From Coprinellus micaceus (Eukaryota; Basidiomycota; Agaricomycetes; Agaricales; Psathyrellaceae): DNA of 64,000 bases. The stretch's first letter is position 1. The number at the start of each line of letters is the position of its first letter. The DNA is taken from contig OX596343.1 of the NCBI GenBank assembly GCA_951394405.1, forward strand, positions 2,170,001 to 2,234,000, in the 5' to 3' direction. Both the position numbers and the translations under genes were made by a program. Shown here piece after piece: positions 46,959 through 59,076 of this stretch. The notes beneath the pieces are model-generated. The model was not told where the DNA came from and did not search any database. It saw nothing but the letters and a program-made list of their open reading frames with translations.

Positions 46959-49627
46959 CACCTAGGTCACCCAGCTGAGCTGGCTCTAAGCCGGACTCAG
47001 CTGGCCTCAGCTGCCCGGCTTAGAGCCGGCCAGCTGGGTCACCAGCTGGGCTGGGCTGAGTGCGGGCTCAGCTGTAGGACGCCGGCTGAGCTGTAAATCA
47101 GTGAGCTGAGCGGCTAGCTGAGCCAGGTGAGATGTTGCTCAGCTTATGCAAGGTGGGCTCAGCTCACATCCCAGCTGAGCCCGTCCAGCTGAGTCCAGCT
47201 GAGTCTAGCTGAGCAGCCTTAGCTGGGCCGACGATAACCACACCCAACATTTGTAAAATATTTTGCGAAAGGGCTGGCTCAGCCCATCTCAGCTCAGCTG
47301 GCTCAGCCGCAGGGCTGAGCCTCTGTCACGCATCTGTCACGCTTTGTGTATGTTTGTATATGTTTGTCACATCCATGTCACACCTCGCAAAATTGGATAA
47401 TGACATCATATCAAATAAAAATAATTATGATGTCATGGTGATAAGATCTATCAATGAGGTCATGATCGTCAGGCACAGGATGATGTCACACTCATTTAGA
47501 TAAGAAACAGGCTGATTGCGATGAGCCTGATTGCACTCAGTTCCTGGCCGATAAGGATGGTTTTGGTACCGTTCGAAAGCCCTTATTCGGGGCTTTTCAA
47601 TGCATGTAACGTTTCCAGAACCCATTCAATACAGCTGTCACAAATAAGCATTTTCGTCGATTTCTCATGATTTGGGTGCTTGCGAGTGCCATTCCATCTC
47701 AATGCCTGCTCTCTGATGCCCAGTTATTGTATAAACGGTGTGAGGGTGGTGCAGAGTCTCTGTAATACCACTTATACCACTTTTACCTATCCCCTGTCTT
47801 CATAAAACAACCAAAAACTGTAAAAACCTCGTGATCTGCAAGTGCGAAGGTCATTTCATGCTGCCCTGACACTCCAGATGGCCAAATAAATATTTGAAAG
47901 TGTTATATGTGTTCCGTACTACCTCTTACAGGATCTCCCCCATCTTAAATGCACACCAGTCCTGCTGAATTCAGCTCAAAGTGCCAAAAGTGATGAGTGA
48001 CAGCTATATTCATGCCCATTCAGTATGATGGAGACCGTGGGACAGTCGTCCACCATACACATAAAAACCAGGCTTTAAAATGATGCAGAATACAAAAGAC
48101 CGGAAAGAAAACGGAGCACACATGCCCAAGATGTAGCAGGAACACTGCCAGCTTGCAGCAGTTGTGCTGAACAACTTTGCACTTCAGTTACAACTGGTAC
48201 CAAATGGACGGTTTGGGCTATATCATAGCAATGGGTGGTCTGTTTGCTTAGGTGTCTTTTGATATTTGTATTCGTGGATGACCTTCTCCCAATTCCATAG
48301 ACCAAAATGTGTGTGAACTATTGCGGGTGCCTCAAACAAGTGATACATCGGTTTTCGCACAGCTTATTTCAGAGCTGGTTGCAATGCATGGGGCTTGTCT
48401 GGTACTCAAAGCTGCAGTCCATACCATATGAGGTCACTATCCCAATACCTTCTAAGTGAGCTGAGAGTGTGTGTTTATAAGCCCATGCCATGGAACAAGC
48501 ATGCATCTACCATGCACACCACCATATGAGGTCAGGCAAATTTGATGAGGGGATCTTGTGTGATTTATTGGTGATAGCATATGGCTGGGTGATTACACTG
48601 CATGTGTCTGCCACCCCCCAATGTCAAGATCTGTTCGCTAATAACCCAAATACATCTGAACCCCAGCGTGTAAGGGACCGTTGCATGTTGCATGGTGGTA
48701 CTGGCCCTCACATAACACCCTATGCGGTCAAGCAAAATCAGGGGATGTGATCTTGTGTGATTTATGGGTGGTAGTAGGAAGCTGGATGACCACATTACAT
48801 GTGTTCACTTGCCTCTACCACTGAAACTTGTCTTCTAATTATCCAAATACTCCTGAAACTGCAGTAGTCCTGGCCCTTCCTGTCCACCCAGTTTGTGCTG
48901 GAAAGGTTTTGCTAATCACATTCTCCACCAAACTAAGCCAAATGGTGTCCTTGCAAATCCTAGTATTGAGAAAACCACTATTTGACATGTGTCAGTACCT
49001 CATTTGATTACCTACTATACAAATCCAGATAGAGGCCGCCAAGCGCTTTCTAACGATACCAAAATCACCCTTATCGGACAAGAATTGACCATGATATCAC
49101 ACATGCGAATATCAATAGTCTTATCTAAATGAGCATCATTTTGGATCTATGACATCATATCTATTTGTGTATGTATGCCATCATCATTTGTTTGTTTGTC
49201 ATGTTTGTCTTTGTTTGTTGTGTCACATATTGGTCACATCTGTCACCATGTGACCATCACACCTCAGCTGAGCTGAGCCAGCTTCAGCTCAGCCACATAG
49301 ACCAGCTCAGCTGGGTTATGTGGGTGTGAGGCTCAGCCCGATGACACTGGGCTGAGCTAGCTATGTGTTGGCTGAGGTCAGCTGAGGGCAGCTGAGCACG
49401 CACCCCCAGCTCAGCCGCACAAGCTGAGTCCACTCCAGCTCAGCTGAACATCGCTCAGCTGGGCTCAGCGAGCAGCTCAGCTCACTGATTTACAGCTCAG
49501 CCAGCGTCCTACAGCTGAGCCCGCACTCAGCCCAGCCCAGCTGGCGACCCAGCTGGCCGGCTCTAAGCCAGGCAGCTGAGGCCAGCTGAGTCCGGCTTAG
49601 AGCCAGCTCAGCTGGGTGACCTAGGTG
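46959..49627 (-). mobile_element. 2.67 kb non-autonomous hAT-like element, copy 2 (inverted)
   Basis: The same element as 26584-29216 in reverse orientation, with exact 8-bp duplication TGATATCA at 46951-46958 and 49628-49635. It is near-identical in the parts compared by eye, implying recent movement. It retains the 36 bp missing from copy 1. No transposase; the mirrored open frames of 66-86 residues are not credible genes. Confidence 0.92.
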
Positions 49628-50640
49628 TGATATCACTGACTGGGAGATTAATGAAGCTGGATCTCTCCTCCGCAGCTACTGCACAGAGCTTCTGATGGTG
49701 GTTTTATCTATTGTTTACATCTGTGCCTCCCTGTTGACGCAAATGACAGTTGTATGGCCCTGACATCATCAAGCCCAATCATCACTATGCGACTCACCCC
49801 AGAATGTGTTCGGGACTTTGGCCCCCTTCATGAATTCTGGATGTTTCTGTTTGAATGATTGAATAAGGTTTTGAAGAGCTACAAGACAAATAACTGGAAT
49901 GGGGATGAGCTTGAGATGGCTTTCTTTCAGGAATTCCGCAGAACGATTGCCACCTCTCGTCTTGTGGCAAGGTCTACAGTCAACAACAAGACTGGGATCT
50001 TTAAAGATGCAACCAGATCAATGTTTGCTGTGTCTGCTGATGAACACAGTACTGTTCAAGCCCTCGCCAAGGAGCTCAATAAGGTGCAGATGGATGGTGA
50101 GTTGGTTCTCAGGAGTCAGCGATCATCAGTATCTGACAGACTTACACTTTGCAGATGGCATTGCGTACTCGCTGAGCCCTCAGTTCACATCAACCCAACT
50201 AACAAGTGGAATGTATTACCTTGCCTTATGCTATCTCTCAGCATAGTACCCTCTCACCAACCTTCACTCGCTCAATCATCCCAACCCCTCTCCTGGCTCC
50301 CTTCCCCTTCCAAACAAGGCATGGTTCTTCAACTATGTGGTACTGCAAGGATGCCAGTACTTGTCATCAAGCCGTACGACAAACAAAGCCAACTCAATGG
50401 TCCAAGCATTCGTTTCAGATCGAGGTGACACCTGTGTGGGCGAACTGATTGACATCATGCATATAGAGGTTAACAAGCAGTACAAGTATGTGGGCGAACT
50501 GATTGACATCATGCATATAGAGGTTAACAAGCAGCACAAGTATGTGTTGGGCCACTTCCGTTGGCTCTGTCCTTTCAGCGAGCTTGGCATCGACCCCGAA
50601 CAAACAATCTGGGGACCATAGTAAGTTAAATTCATTCCAT
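49628..50640 (+). pseudogene. Tnp2-type transposase, C-terminal part
   Basis: Continues directly from the central part once the element and one duplication are removed: CDITDWEINEAGSLLRSYCTELL, then ECVRDFGPLHEFWMFLFE, a TGA at about 49856-49858, and LNKVLKSYKTNNWNGDELEMAFFQEFRRTI, a strongly conserved Tnp2 block. After an intron near 50096-50155 the match fades. The tail includes the duplicated GELIDIMHIEVNKQ. The CACTA terminal repeats were not identified. Confidence 0.8.
50435..50542 (+). repeat. 54-bp in-frame tandem duplication in the Tnp2 tail
   Basis: Two units of 54 bp (18 codons, starting at 50435 and 50489) encode GELIDIMHIEVNKQYKYV and the same with one His for Tyr. The near-identity indicates a recent duplication. 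Confidence 0.85.
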
Positions 50641-51590
50641 CTCACTTTCATGCTGACAGCATGACAATATGAACAGCCAGTCAGTCGGTGCGAAGTTGTG
50701 GCATGATGGACCATCAAGAACATTGTCTTCATATTCAGCCCTACTCCCGTTGCATTTCATAGATCACCACATAGCGCTACATCCAATCCACTTGGGAGAC
50801 ATTATGGCATATACAACTATCAGCCTTGTTGTACGTGCCCAAGTTCTTCCTATATTCTGTCTGCCTGACATGCCATCTACAGAATTAAAGTCTACCTTAA
50901 TATATCAAGCAGATGAGGCGGAAGATGCTGCAGTGGCAGTATTAGTACTGCCATCATGGCCATTCTCATCCCTAGTCTCCTTCTTCAAAGCTTCAAGCTC
51001 ATGTACATACATATGCCAAGTCGGTGGGGATCAGGTCCTCGTCAGGGATGTTGATCAGTTTGGGGTCAAAGCCTTTGGGGTCATTCTTCATCAGAAAGGC
51101 CTCCTCCTTGTACTGACAAACCCAGCGTTCATTATATGCAGCTTTCGGAAGAAAGGGCGGAATGTTGCTTGTTGATGCCTCGTTGAGAGGGGCCTGCCTC
51201 TGCTCAATGGTTTGACCCGTGTTCTGTCTGTTTCAGGAAAATTCTTGCTTGTTGATGGCAAGTAATAGCCGTGTTAGCTGGGAGGGCTGGTGGTGAGTCG
51301 TCTTTTTCTCATACAACCATTTAGAGACTGAGGTGCTCGCAACTCACCCAGGTGGCTTGGGACTTCAGGGGCTTGATCTTGAACCTTCTTGTCTGTTCGT
51401 CCCCATCCGTTTCCTCTGCTGATACAACCTCTCTGACAATGTATGTCTTTAGGGACTCAGGTGAGATGAGGACCTTGGTGGGGCTTTTGAGGCAATACTC
51501 AGCAAGCCCATTTTCACAACAACCACCCTTTTTCTTATCTCATTCGTTCCTCCTATTCTTGATGCCACTTGCATCCTTCTGTGCCTGCTT
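50641..51590. other. Probable 3' flank of the CACTA element, nothing definite
   Basis: An open frame at 50669-51175 (168 residues) shows no recognisable domain and includes stretches that may be exon remnants of Tnp2. No terminal inverted repeat was found. Confidence 0.35.
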
Positions 51591-52084
51591 CATCTCAGTC
51601 ACTATAGAACGACCTTCTTGAAGGCCTATTAATTTAGTGTTCCAATGGGGCCTTAAGGGGGTCATTCCACTCATGTTCCCCCTTCCACTATTCCATTTTC
51701 TGGTCCACTATTCCACATTTCTGTTCCAAATATCCATTCCAATTCCCCATTGGGAGCCAAATCTGTTCCATATTCCACCTTCCATTCCACCCTTCTACAG
51801 CTTACTGTAGCGCGCTGTATGGAAGGACCTGACGAGGGAGCGTGACACTTCGGCTTACAATGGAATGAAGGAACTGCCCGAGCATGACATGTGACACCCC
51901 CCACCCTGAAGGAACTGGACCCAGGGAGGCCCCAAGAGTGCCTGGTTGATAGGCACACCCAATGCGAACAGCCTTGGGAGGGGCGCTGTGCTCTAATGTG
52001 CTCTCCAATTTGCACCTTTTGGAGTCCCTAGACTCTCTAGGGAGCGAAAACCATTCCTATCACTGTACCTAGCACTACCAATTA

Positions 52085-52522
52085 CAGCCGTTTTCATAAA
52101 GCTTGACACTCCGCACGTGTGATGAATATATAAAGTCAAAAATCAAACAAATCCGCCAACAACCCGTAGGGCAAGGGAGCGACTCTGGGAGTGCCCAAGG
52201 GGAAGCTAGACGTCCTTTAGAAAAATTGGGATGCATTTTTGGGTCACCAACATGTCGTTCTGCTTTTAGGTGGTGTCCGGCCCACTAATCAGGCAGCTTG
52301 GCATACCGACACCCATGGGCCTGCTAAATCTCTCAGGAGAATAGATTGACTGGCCTCTGTGGGGCACAAATGATCAATAGGGGACTACTATATAGTTTTT
52401 TAGATAGCCCAAGGCCTACAACGGGCCCGAATCCCCTCGACGCAGTGACTGTGCACAATATGATTTACTTTTCAATAGATTGATGCGCGCAAGCGGAGTG
52501 TCAAGCTTTATGAAAACGGCTG
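52085..52522. mobile_element. Mariner-type MITE, 438 bp
   Basis: Inverted ends CAGCCGTTTTCATAAAGCTT (about 30 bp, nearly perfect) and TA duplicated at 52083-52084 and 52523-52524. Non-coding. Confidence 0.9.
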
Positions 52523-53025
52523 TAATCATTGAAATCAAGTATATTATTCAGTCGTACAACGAGGGAAAGAGAAAAGCTTCAATAGCAATAATCGTAGGGC
52601 CGCCGCACTCCCCAGAAAATTCCCTTCAATGTCCAACCCAGAGAGCTCATGGGGTGTGCCCCAGGAGCTTGCGTCACACATCGGTTGCCTTGCTGCTCTT
52701 CTTGATGGCCTCCTGGTGAGCCTTCCGATCCAGTCTAGAGAGGCAGCATATCTCTTTGGGCTGGATTAAGATGATGTGGAGGAAGAAGGTGTTCTGTATG
52801 CATTCAATAGGAATCTCGAGATTGTCTTCAAGACTCACCAGAATCCAACTCTCGTCCTGAATCAATGTGGCCCATGTATGAAGACCTTGGTTGGAATGTT
52901 TTGTAGTGTTGCAAACAAGGTGGGGACATGGGAGAAGGAAAGTTGAGACAGTCATCTCTGGAGATGGCTCGAGAGGGTGATAGGGGCAGCAGAAAGGGTG
53001 AGTTTTACAAACAGTTTGAAAGCCA

Positions 53026-54523
53026 TTGTTTACTCATGTCTGCAGACCTACCCAAAAGATCATTGAGTCTTCCTCAGAGGAGGACACTGAACTTCCAGCA
53101 AGGACTCCGTGGACAATGGTAGCTCAACGGCAAGCTCTGAAGAAGCCTTCACAGGTTGTAGACCTTGTCAGCTCAGACAAAGGCTCGGATTCGGCGTCCA
53201 GCACATACCTAGTGATGGTCACGGGTAACCCATGGGTAGCGGCGCAGCGACCCGTACCCGTACCCGTGGGAACCCTAACCCGCAGCCCGGTGGGTTTCCC
53301 GCGTCGAACGGGCCCAAGAACACCCAAAACGGGTCAGAAATGGTGGAGATATGAGTGAATTGAATAAATCACTCATAACCCGCCGAGTTTTCGTCCGTTT
53401 TGGACGTTCTTGAGCTCGTTTTAAACGCCACGGGTATGTGGACGTCTACCCGTACCCGTACCCGCGCATACCCGTCCCGCAAACCCTGCGGGTTTCCAAT
53501 ACCCTTGACCATCACTACACACACCACAGTTCCCTGATCACCATCAATCCTCCGCCCAGTGATAGTGCGCCTTTCGTCATAGCCCCTGCTGCCGTTCCCA
53601 AGGCTAAGGCTTCTTGCCCTCCTCCTAAACAATGACGAGTGGTAGTGGTGAGCAGCAATGACCATGATTCTGAGGTGGAGGTCATGGGTGTGAACAACTT
53701 GAAGTCCTCTGTTGTACTTCGACAGTGTTTGCTTTTTGACTTTGGGGCAAAGGTGATGAAAGAAGAGGCAGCCGTGCAGATGCAAAGGGTGATAGAGAAG
53801 CTCGGTGTTGACCAAGAGAAGATGCGGGCTGAGGAGGAGCCATGGAAGGAGCGGTGGAATGAACGGAAAAGAGAGAAAGCATGCAATCGTCAACGGAAGT
53901 GCAGGGCAAACAAGCGTCTAGCCAAGGGCGGTCAGGGACAGAAGGCTAAGGATGCAGTGCTTGGGGTGGACAGTGGGAAGGGAGTTGTTATGTCTGCAAT
54001 GCTTTCAAAGCTCCCAGAGCTCTCACACCCAGGAGAGAGTTGGAAGAAGTGGTGAAATGGCAAGAAGGGTGGTGTTGTTCAAGCTACTCACAAGTGTGTC
54101 AACTGGTTCAACCCTTTCCTCTGGAGCGCAATTGCTTGCATTGCACCCCAAGTCTGCTTCTCCCCGACCATGATTGTGTCCCACCTTCAATGAGAGCAGC
54201 CCGCGCTCTATGGTCACCTGCACAAGCACATTGTGTCCCTGTGGATTTTGAAGACAAAGAACAAATGGTCGAAGAAGGTGCTGGCAAAGATTGAAGTGGG
54301 TGCAAGCTTGAAGGGGAGTGGGAGGGTTGGCGTGCTGACACTGTATCCCGAGATTGTGAAGGAGGTCAAGGAGAAGCTCGAGAAGCTGAGGGACACCGGG
54401 ATCACAATTGATCACACGCTGGGTCGATCGATCTTCATCGCGATTATCACTGCGAGGAAACCAGAGATCCTGAACAACCTTGGGTTTAAATGCAGCAAGG
54501 TGAGCCTTTTTTCATTCCAATGA
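53026..54523 (+). pseudogene. Upstream coding region of the pogo element, broken
   Basis: Pieces in one line: IESSSEEDTELPARTPWTMV (53050 on), interrupted by the MITE at 53210, resuming with an acidic/basic segment after a TGA at 53633-53635 (VVVVSSNDHDSEVEVMG), then a basic coiled-coil-like region (RKREKACNRQRKCRANKRL). Downstream, VKEKLEKLRDTGITIDHTLGRSIFIAIITARKPEIL resembles the segment before the DDE core in fungal pogo transposases. Frame changes near 54050 and 54230 remain. A CENP-B/psq-type DNA-binding domain was not clearly recognised. Confidence 0.55.
53210..53517. mobile_element. hAT-like MITE, 308 bp, TAGTGATGGTCA ends
   Basis: Inverted ends TAGTGATGGTCA, with flanks CACATACC (53202-53209) and CACACACC (53518-53525) differing at one base. 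The interior is rich in ACCCGTACCCG/CGGGTACGGG repeats. Removing it with one flank leaves the surrounding frame open. Confidence 0.85.
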
Positions 54524-54550
54524 GTGCTTGACATGCTAAGAGCTGTCTAG

Positions 54551-56615
54551 CAATGGGTGGGGCAGTTCTTTGAAAGTGTCATGGATTGGAGTGTTCGGTG
54601 TGGCACATGCCCTGCTGCCAAGGTCCCCAATGATGCTGAGGTGCAGATGGAGCATGCCCTCTTCTGCATTGTCCACCTGATCAACCTGTATAATGTTCCC
54701 CCAGGCCTTATTGCCAACATGGACCAGACAGGTGTGATCCTTCTCATGTTGAAGAAGCGAATGTTTGCGGAAACCGGTGCCAAACAAGTTGACATCACAC
54801 ATCACGATGAGAAATGCACCTACATTTTGTGTGTTGCGGTGATCCCAACAGGTGAAACCCTTCCATTTCAGCAGGTCTGGAGTGGTAAGACAAAGGCAGC
54901 GTTATCTGATGTAAAAGCAGCTGGCTACAACAAGGCCATTGTCAAGAAATTCGATTTTGTTACTGCCAATAGCTCCAAGAAGAATAGCCATTTCAGTAAC
55001 TTCAAGACAATGAAAGAGGTGCGCTTCATGTGTTTGCATTTAAATTTCTGTCCATTGATGCGCTTTGCACCACCTTAGTGGATGGAAAATGTCCTTCTCC
55101 ACTACATTGAGACATACATTCGGGTTAACGGCCTCCCAGCTGACCAGAAGGTGATTCTATTGATATATTGCTATCCAGTTCACATCGGCGAAGAGTTCCA
55201 CCTTCACGTCTTCAACGAATATCCAAACATATTTCTTTTATTCATCCCTGCAGGGTGTAAGTCCACTTACTTGCATATTTGTATCCCACTTCTCAGAAGT
55301 TTAATCTCATCTCACATGGCAGGCACCGGACTCTTCCAGCCCACTGACATTGGTTTGAATCGCATCCTCAAACACTTCCTCTGCCAGTAAGCACTTGAGT
55401 ATCTTGTGGATGCTCACACCAAACAGCTGGATGCCAGGCTTCAACCAAAGGACGTCAAGGCCACCATGTCCTTGCCAAGCTTACAGAACACCTCAATTGA
55501 GCCCCTTGTAAAGCTCTATCACTATCTGAAGACTCCTAAAGGACGCGAGCTCATTAAACAGGTGTGTTGCTGCTTGGCATCATTTGGCATTGTTTGAATG
55601 TATTTTCATTTGCTTCTAGGCCTGGGATAGGTGCACTGCAGGAGAGTGGAACCTTGAAGCCAAGTCTTTGACTTCCTTGAGGACCAAAGCCACTTACCAC
55701 CTCTATCTTGAAAAGGATATCACCCTCAGAACAGAGATCCAGAACAAGACAAGGGGCCTCTGGGATTAAAATTTCGGACCAGAGGTCGAAATTCTTGGTT
55801 TGGCTATGGCAGGACCCCTACCTACCTACCTGTGGGAGTAACCTTCCTATTTAGGAAGGTAAATGACAGTCTTGGCACATGAGTTGGGTCTATTTGCCTT
55901 GTTACCAACTGCTTACTGGCTTGGGGGAGGGTCTGGGAAGGGTGGATTCAATGGCCTATGTCACCTATGTGACTGAAAATAAATTACTACATTACAGGTG
56001 CTATCTTCAAGCCATGGGATCAAGTACAACTGGCCCATGTCAGCAGTCATTGTGATCTCTCACCCCACACTTTCCTGGCAGTATTCATCTATCTATGCTT
56101 GTTTAAGGCTGGATGAGCACAAATCTCTCCATTTTTACACATAATTTCACCATCCAAGTGTGTACCACCCTATGAATCACCCAAATCTTTCCTTTTGGGT
56201 CACTTTTGGGTGAGGTCAAAATTCTCCAGACCCAACCAGTCAGACCCCTACCTACCTAGACCTCTGGTCCAGGATTTTAATCCTGGAGGCCCCTTGGAAC
56301 AAGATTGGTCGTGAGGCAATGATCAGTGCAGGTTTAGTTGCCGAGGAGGTTTTCAAAGGGGAGGATGCTTACGGTGTTGATGATGGGTCTGAAATCCCAC
56401 TCAGTACGGTAGTGAAGGATCTTATTGGGGGGTCTTTTAATGTGGGGGAGCATGGTGAGACCATCTTCCGCAACACCTTTTGCGTTGAGCCGGAAACAAT
56501 TGACCACAAGCTCAATGGCAGTTTGGTGGCTACTTCACCTGCAGAATCCATTTGGTCATACACCACAGATGGCCAAACATGGTCCAGTACATTATCTGAG
56601 TCTCACACTACGTAG
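54551..56615 (+). pseudogene. Pogo-type DDE_1 transposase, catalytically broken
   Basis: After an intron (54500-54550), QWVGQFFESVMDWSVR leads to the DDE core: ANMDQTGVILL (first D), ETGAKQVDITHHDEKCTY, TLPFQQVWSGKTKAAL. After another intron ending at 55079 comes VILLIYCYPVHIGEEF, where the second catalytic Asp expected before CYPVH is Tyr. TGLFQPTDIGLNRILKH keeps the third D. An in-frame TAA follows at 55388-55390, and the 547-bp MITE interrupts QNK|IGREAM. The C-terminus ends at 56613-56615. The lost Asp alone should abolish activity. Confidence 0.85.
55750..56296. mobile_element. hAT-like MITE, 547 bp, CAAGGGGCCTC ends
   Basis: Inverted ends CAAGGGGCCTC continuing about 35 bp with few mismatches, and exact 8-bp duplication GAACAAGA at 55742-55749 and 56297-56304. 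Non-coding; contains CCTACCTACCT runs near both ends. Excision would restore the transposase frame. Confidence 0.93.
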
Positions 56616-57442
56616 CATGAACGCGATTTTTCAATAAATAATCAGCATTTTCAGCCTTTTTCCAACCTATTTTCCAGAGGAACCGACCCTCTGTGACATG
56701 TGACACCGCCGAAACGAAGGAACATTGAGGAGGCCTGTGACAGCGTGATGTTCCTTACATACAGCGCGCTACAGTATGTTCCACCCATATCCAGCAATAG
56801 TAGCAGCTTCTGAATGGGTGCAGCTATGCATATAATGTATCTGTTTAAATGTTTGTCAGCTAATAAGCCCCAAAACATGTTTAAGCACAACTGTCTTCCA
56901 CATGTGGAACACTATGACACCATCCCTGTTTGGATTTTTTGCTTTGTATCTCTGTGAATTCTTGTCCAATAATTATCATTTAAGTTCTTTTAGAAAGGCT
57001 TTAGCTTCTGCATTCCATTCATGGTCTGTATGTTGCTCTTTGTCCATTTCTAACTGTGAAAACATCAAAATATATGGATTTACTCTTATTCTGCAACAAG
57101 CAGCCTGCAGTGCTCCAGTTAATATCAGATATTTTCAAGTCTACAGAACAGATTTAGAACATGCTTTTGCATAGAATAAGAGTAGTATATAGCCTCAACC
57201 ACCTCACCCAAACAATATGTGCATGCTGCAAATAAACTGGAACAAATATCAGTGCTTGGCATTTTTGGGTGGCTGTGAACATTCCCACACCTAACTATTT
57301 CTGTATTTGGAAATGGGATGCAATTTGCATTGGATTACAAATAAATAGCTAAGGAAATGGACCACACACTCCAAAGATATCTTGGAAACACTTGTTGTAC
57401 AAGAACCTGTTTTGGAAGAGTTATAGAGAACCACTTGGTCTC

Positions 57443-57802
57443 TTAACCACAGCGAGCACCTGCCATTATGTGAGGGAGCGGCTGGGCTGGCTGAGAAGTG
57501 GTGTCCACAGGGAGTGGCCTCTTCTGTCCTATAGCATACCCAGGCCTGCTAGCATCTGAAGGATGCATGTTGCCATATGCTGGCTGCTGCTGTTGGTGGA
57601 TGTTGTGGTATTGTCCCGGGATGACAGTGCCATGGTGCGTAGGGATGCTGTAGGGGTTTGCAGGGTTGAACATGTTCTGGTATTGATGGGCATGTCCACC
57701 AGGTACTGGGGGGACTGGTGGGTAGAGACTATTTGGGGGGATGGGGGGCGTTGACTGGTTGGGGCCCCTGGGTGGTGTGGGGCTGCCAGGGGGGTCTGCC
57801 AT
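57443..57802 (-). pseudogene. Pro/Gln/His-rich N-terminal ORF fragment, cut by the foldback half
   Basis: Starts MADPPGSPTPPRGPNQ at 57802 and remains proline-rich, with a GQYHNIHQQQQPAYGN stretch, ending at a TAA that overlaps the foldback junction at 57443. The composition suggests the disordered N-terminus of a host or transposon protein whose remainder was removed or displaced. No family recognised. Confidence 0.4.
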
Positions 57803-57929
57803 TGGTAGGCTGGTTACTGGTAGGCTCAGTAGAGCAGGTACCTTATCTAGATGTCAAGGGATGGGTGTGGTAGCAGAGGATGAGGAGCAATGCTATTTAT
57901 TTTGTGTACATTTCTCAGACCTGGGTTAG

Positions 57930-58660
57930 ACTTGAATTGAGTGGCTCCAGCTCAGTTGTAAAATTCCAGTTTCAATTCAGTCTGGTTCAACTTCAATCAA
58001 GCCAAGTTCCAGATGACCTTGAACGGCTCATTCCAGGTGAATAAAGTGTAATCTAAACACACAATCCCAGGTGAAACCACCTGCACTTGATCTCACAAGT
58101 TTGGTTGTGTTGGGTTGACCTTGGATCAACCAAAACTCGTTGGATCGTGGCCGTCTGCCACCTGCAGCAGATTTGCGGCGGACGCTGGCTCCAGCCTAGC
58201 TTGATTTTGCCTGTGCCTGAGGCCTTCGGGGCCAAGTTGGCTGCATGCCTGACATGTTCCATTCTAAGGGTAAAGTACTCAAGTTTGAATGAGACAAAAT
58301 GGCAGCCCCCAAAGACTTGCTGAAGGTCAAGGGCAAGAATGGCAAGGCTTGGCTGAGGTTGGTCAATACTTGGTGCTATGCCTGATTGTAGATCAGACGA
58401 ATGTACTGTACAATATGATGCTACTAGTATCATTCAGAAAATGCCTGAGGAGAGTATGACGTGTTCCTCATGGGGTAATGCTTACCTGTGCGCAGCGACA
58501 TGTCACTAGCACTCCACAATGTCTTGCTGGTGGAAATGTAATTATTTATTGTTAATATATCTCCGGCCTCCTTTCTCAATACAACCTATTAGCCCAAGCC
58601 TGCACGGTTATTCTGCTTCTCATTGACCCCCTTGAGCTCAAAAAGGAACGCTAGAAGTCA
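57930..58660. other. No supported feature
   Basis: Non-coding by eye. Contains the motif CACCTGCAGCAGATTTGCGGCGGA and short direct repeats of GGTCAA/TTGACC; no domain or element boundaries found. Confidence 0.4.
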
Positions 58661-58661
58661 G

Positions 58662-59076
58662 TAAGGTAGACCCGGTGGCTGATTCACCAATGGTCACGTG
58701 AATTGGGATGAGACGGTATTTGGTGATTGGCACTCGCAATTTGAGGATGAAGGTCTTGGTAGCTTCTGAGGGTAAGGAAGAATGTATTTTGAACAACTCC
58801 TTGCAGCCAGAATTTTGATTTATGTCTTCGATGCCTCCTCATCGCCATCGGGATGTTGGAGAGAGGCTTGATGGGCTTCACACACTGTGACCCCATTTGC
58901 TCCTCTCAAAAGCAATATTCAAAAATTCTGGCTGCAAGAAAATGTGTGTATTTGTTTCTGTTCTCGAATGAGTATTCTTTTCAGACCTCATCCTTAGAAT
59001 TGCGAGTGCCAATCGAAATATACTCCTCCAGAGCCATCACGTGACCATTGGTGAATCAGCCACCAGGTCTACCTTA
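58662..59076. mobile_element. Inverted-repeat element, 415 bp, TAAGGTAGACC ends
   Basis: About 40-bp inverted ends (TAAGGTAGACC..GGTGGCTGATTCACC) with one mismatch. Inner inverted blocks (AATTTTTGAATATTG-type and GCAGCCAGAATTTT) add foldback structure. No matching 8-bp flanks were found, so the superfamily is uncertain; the TAAGG start recalls the hAT elements here. Confidence 0.75.

Larger units (their letters stand above)
51805..56774 (+). mobile_element. Pogo-type (Tc1/mariner superfamily) transposon, 4.97 kb
   Basis: Perfect inverted ends CTGTAGCGCGCTGTAT with TA duplicated at 51803-51804 and 56775-56776. It carries a DDE_1-type transposase and an upstream ORF, and has itself received three MITEs (52085, 53210, 55750). 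Confidence 0.9.
51591..57443. mobile_element. Half of a foldback element, carrying nested insertions
   Basis: Starts CATCTCAGTCAC at 51591 and follows the left arm of the 8463 element (TGTTCC-rich, then the block ending AAACATGTTTAAGC). It includes the arm sequence that is N in the first copy, and reaches the loop (GGTCTCT) at 57443, where homology stops. The second arm is missing, so no right-hand duplication can be read. It is interrupted by the pogo-type element at 51805-56774. Confidence 0.78.
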
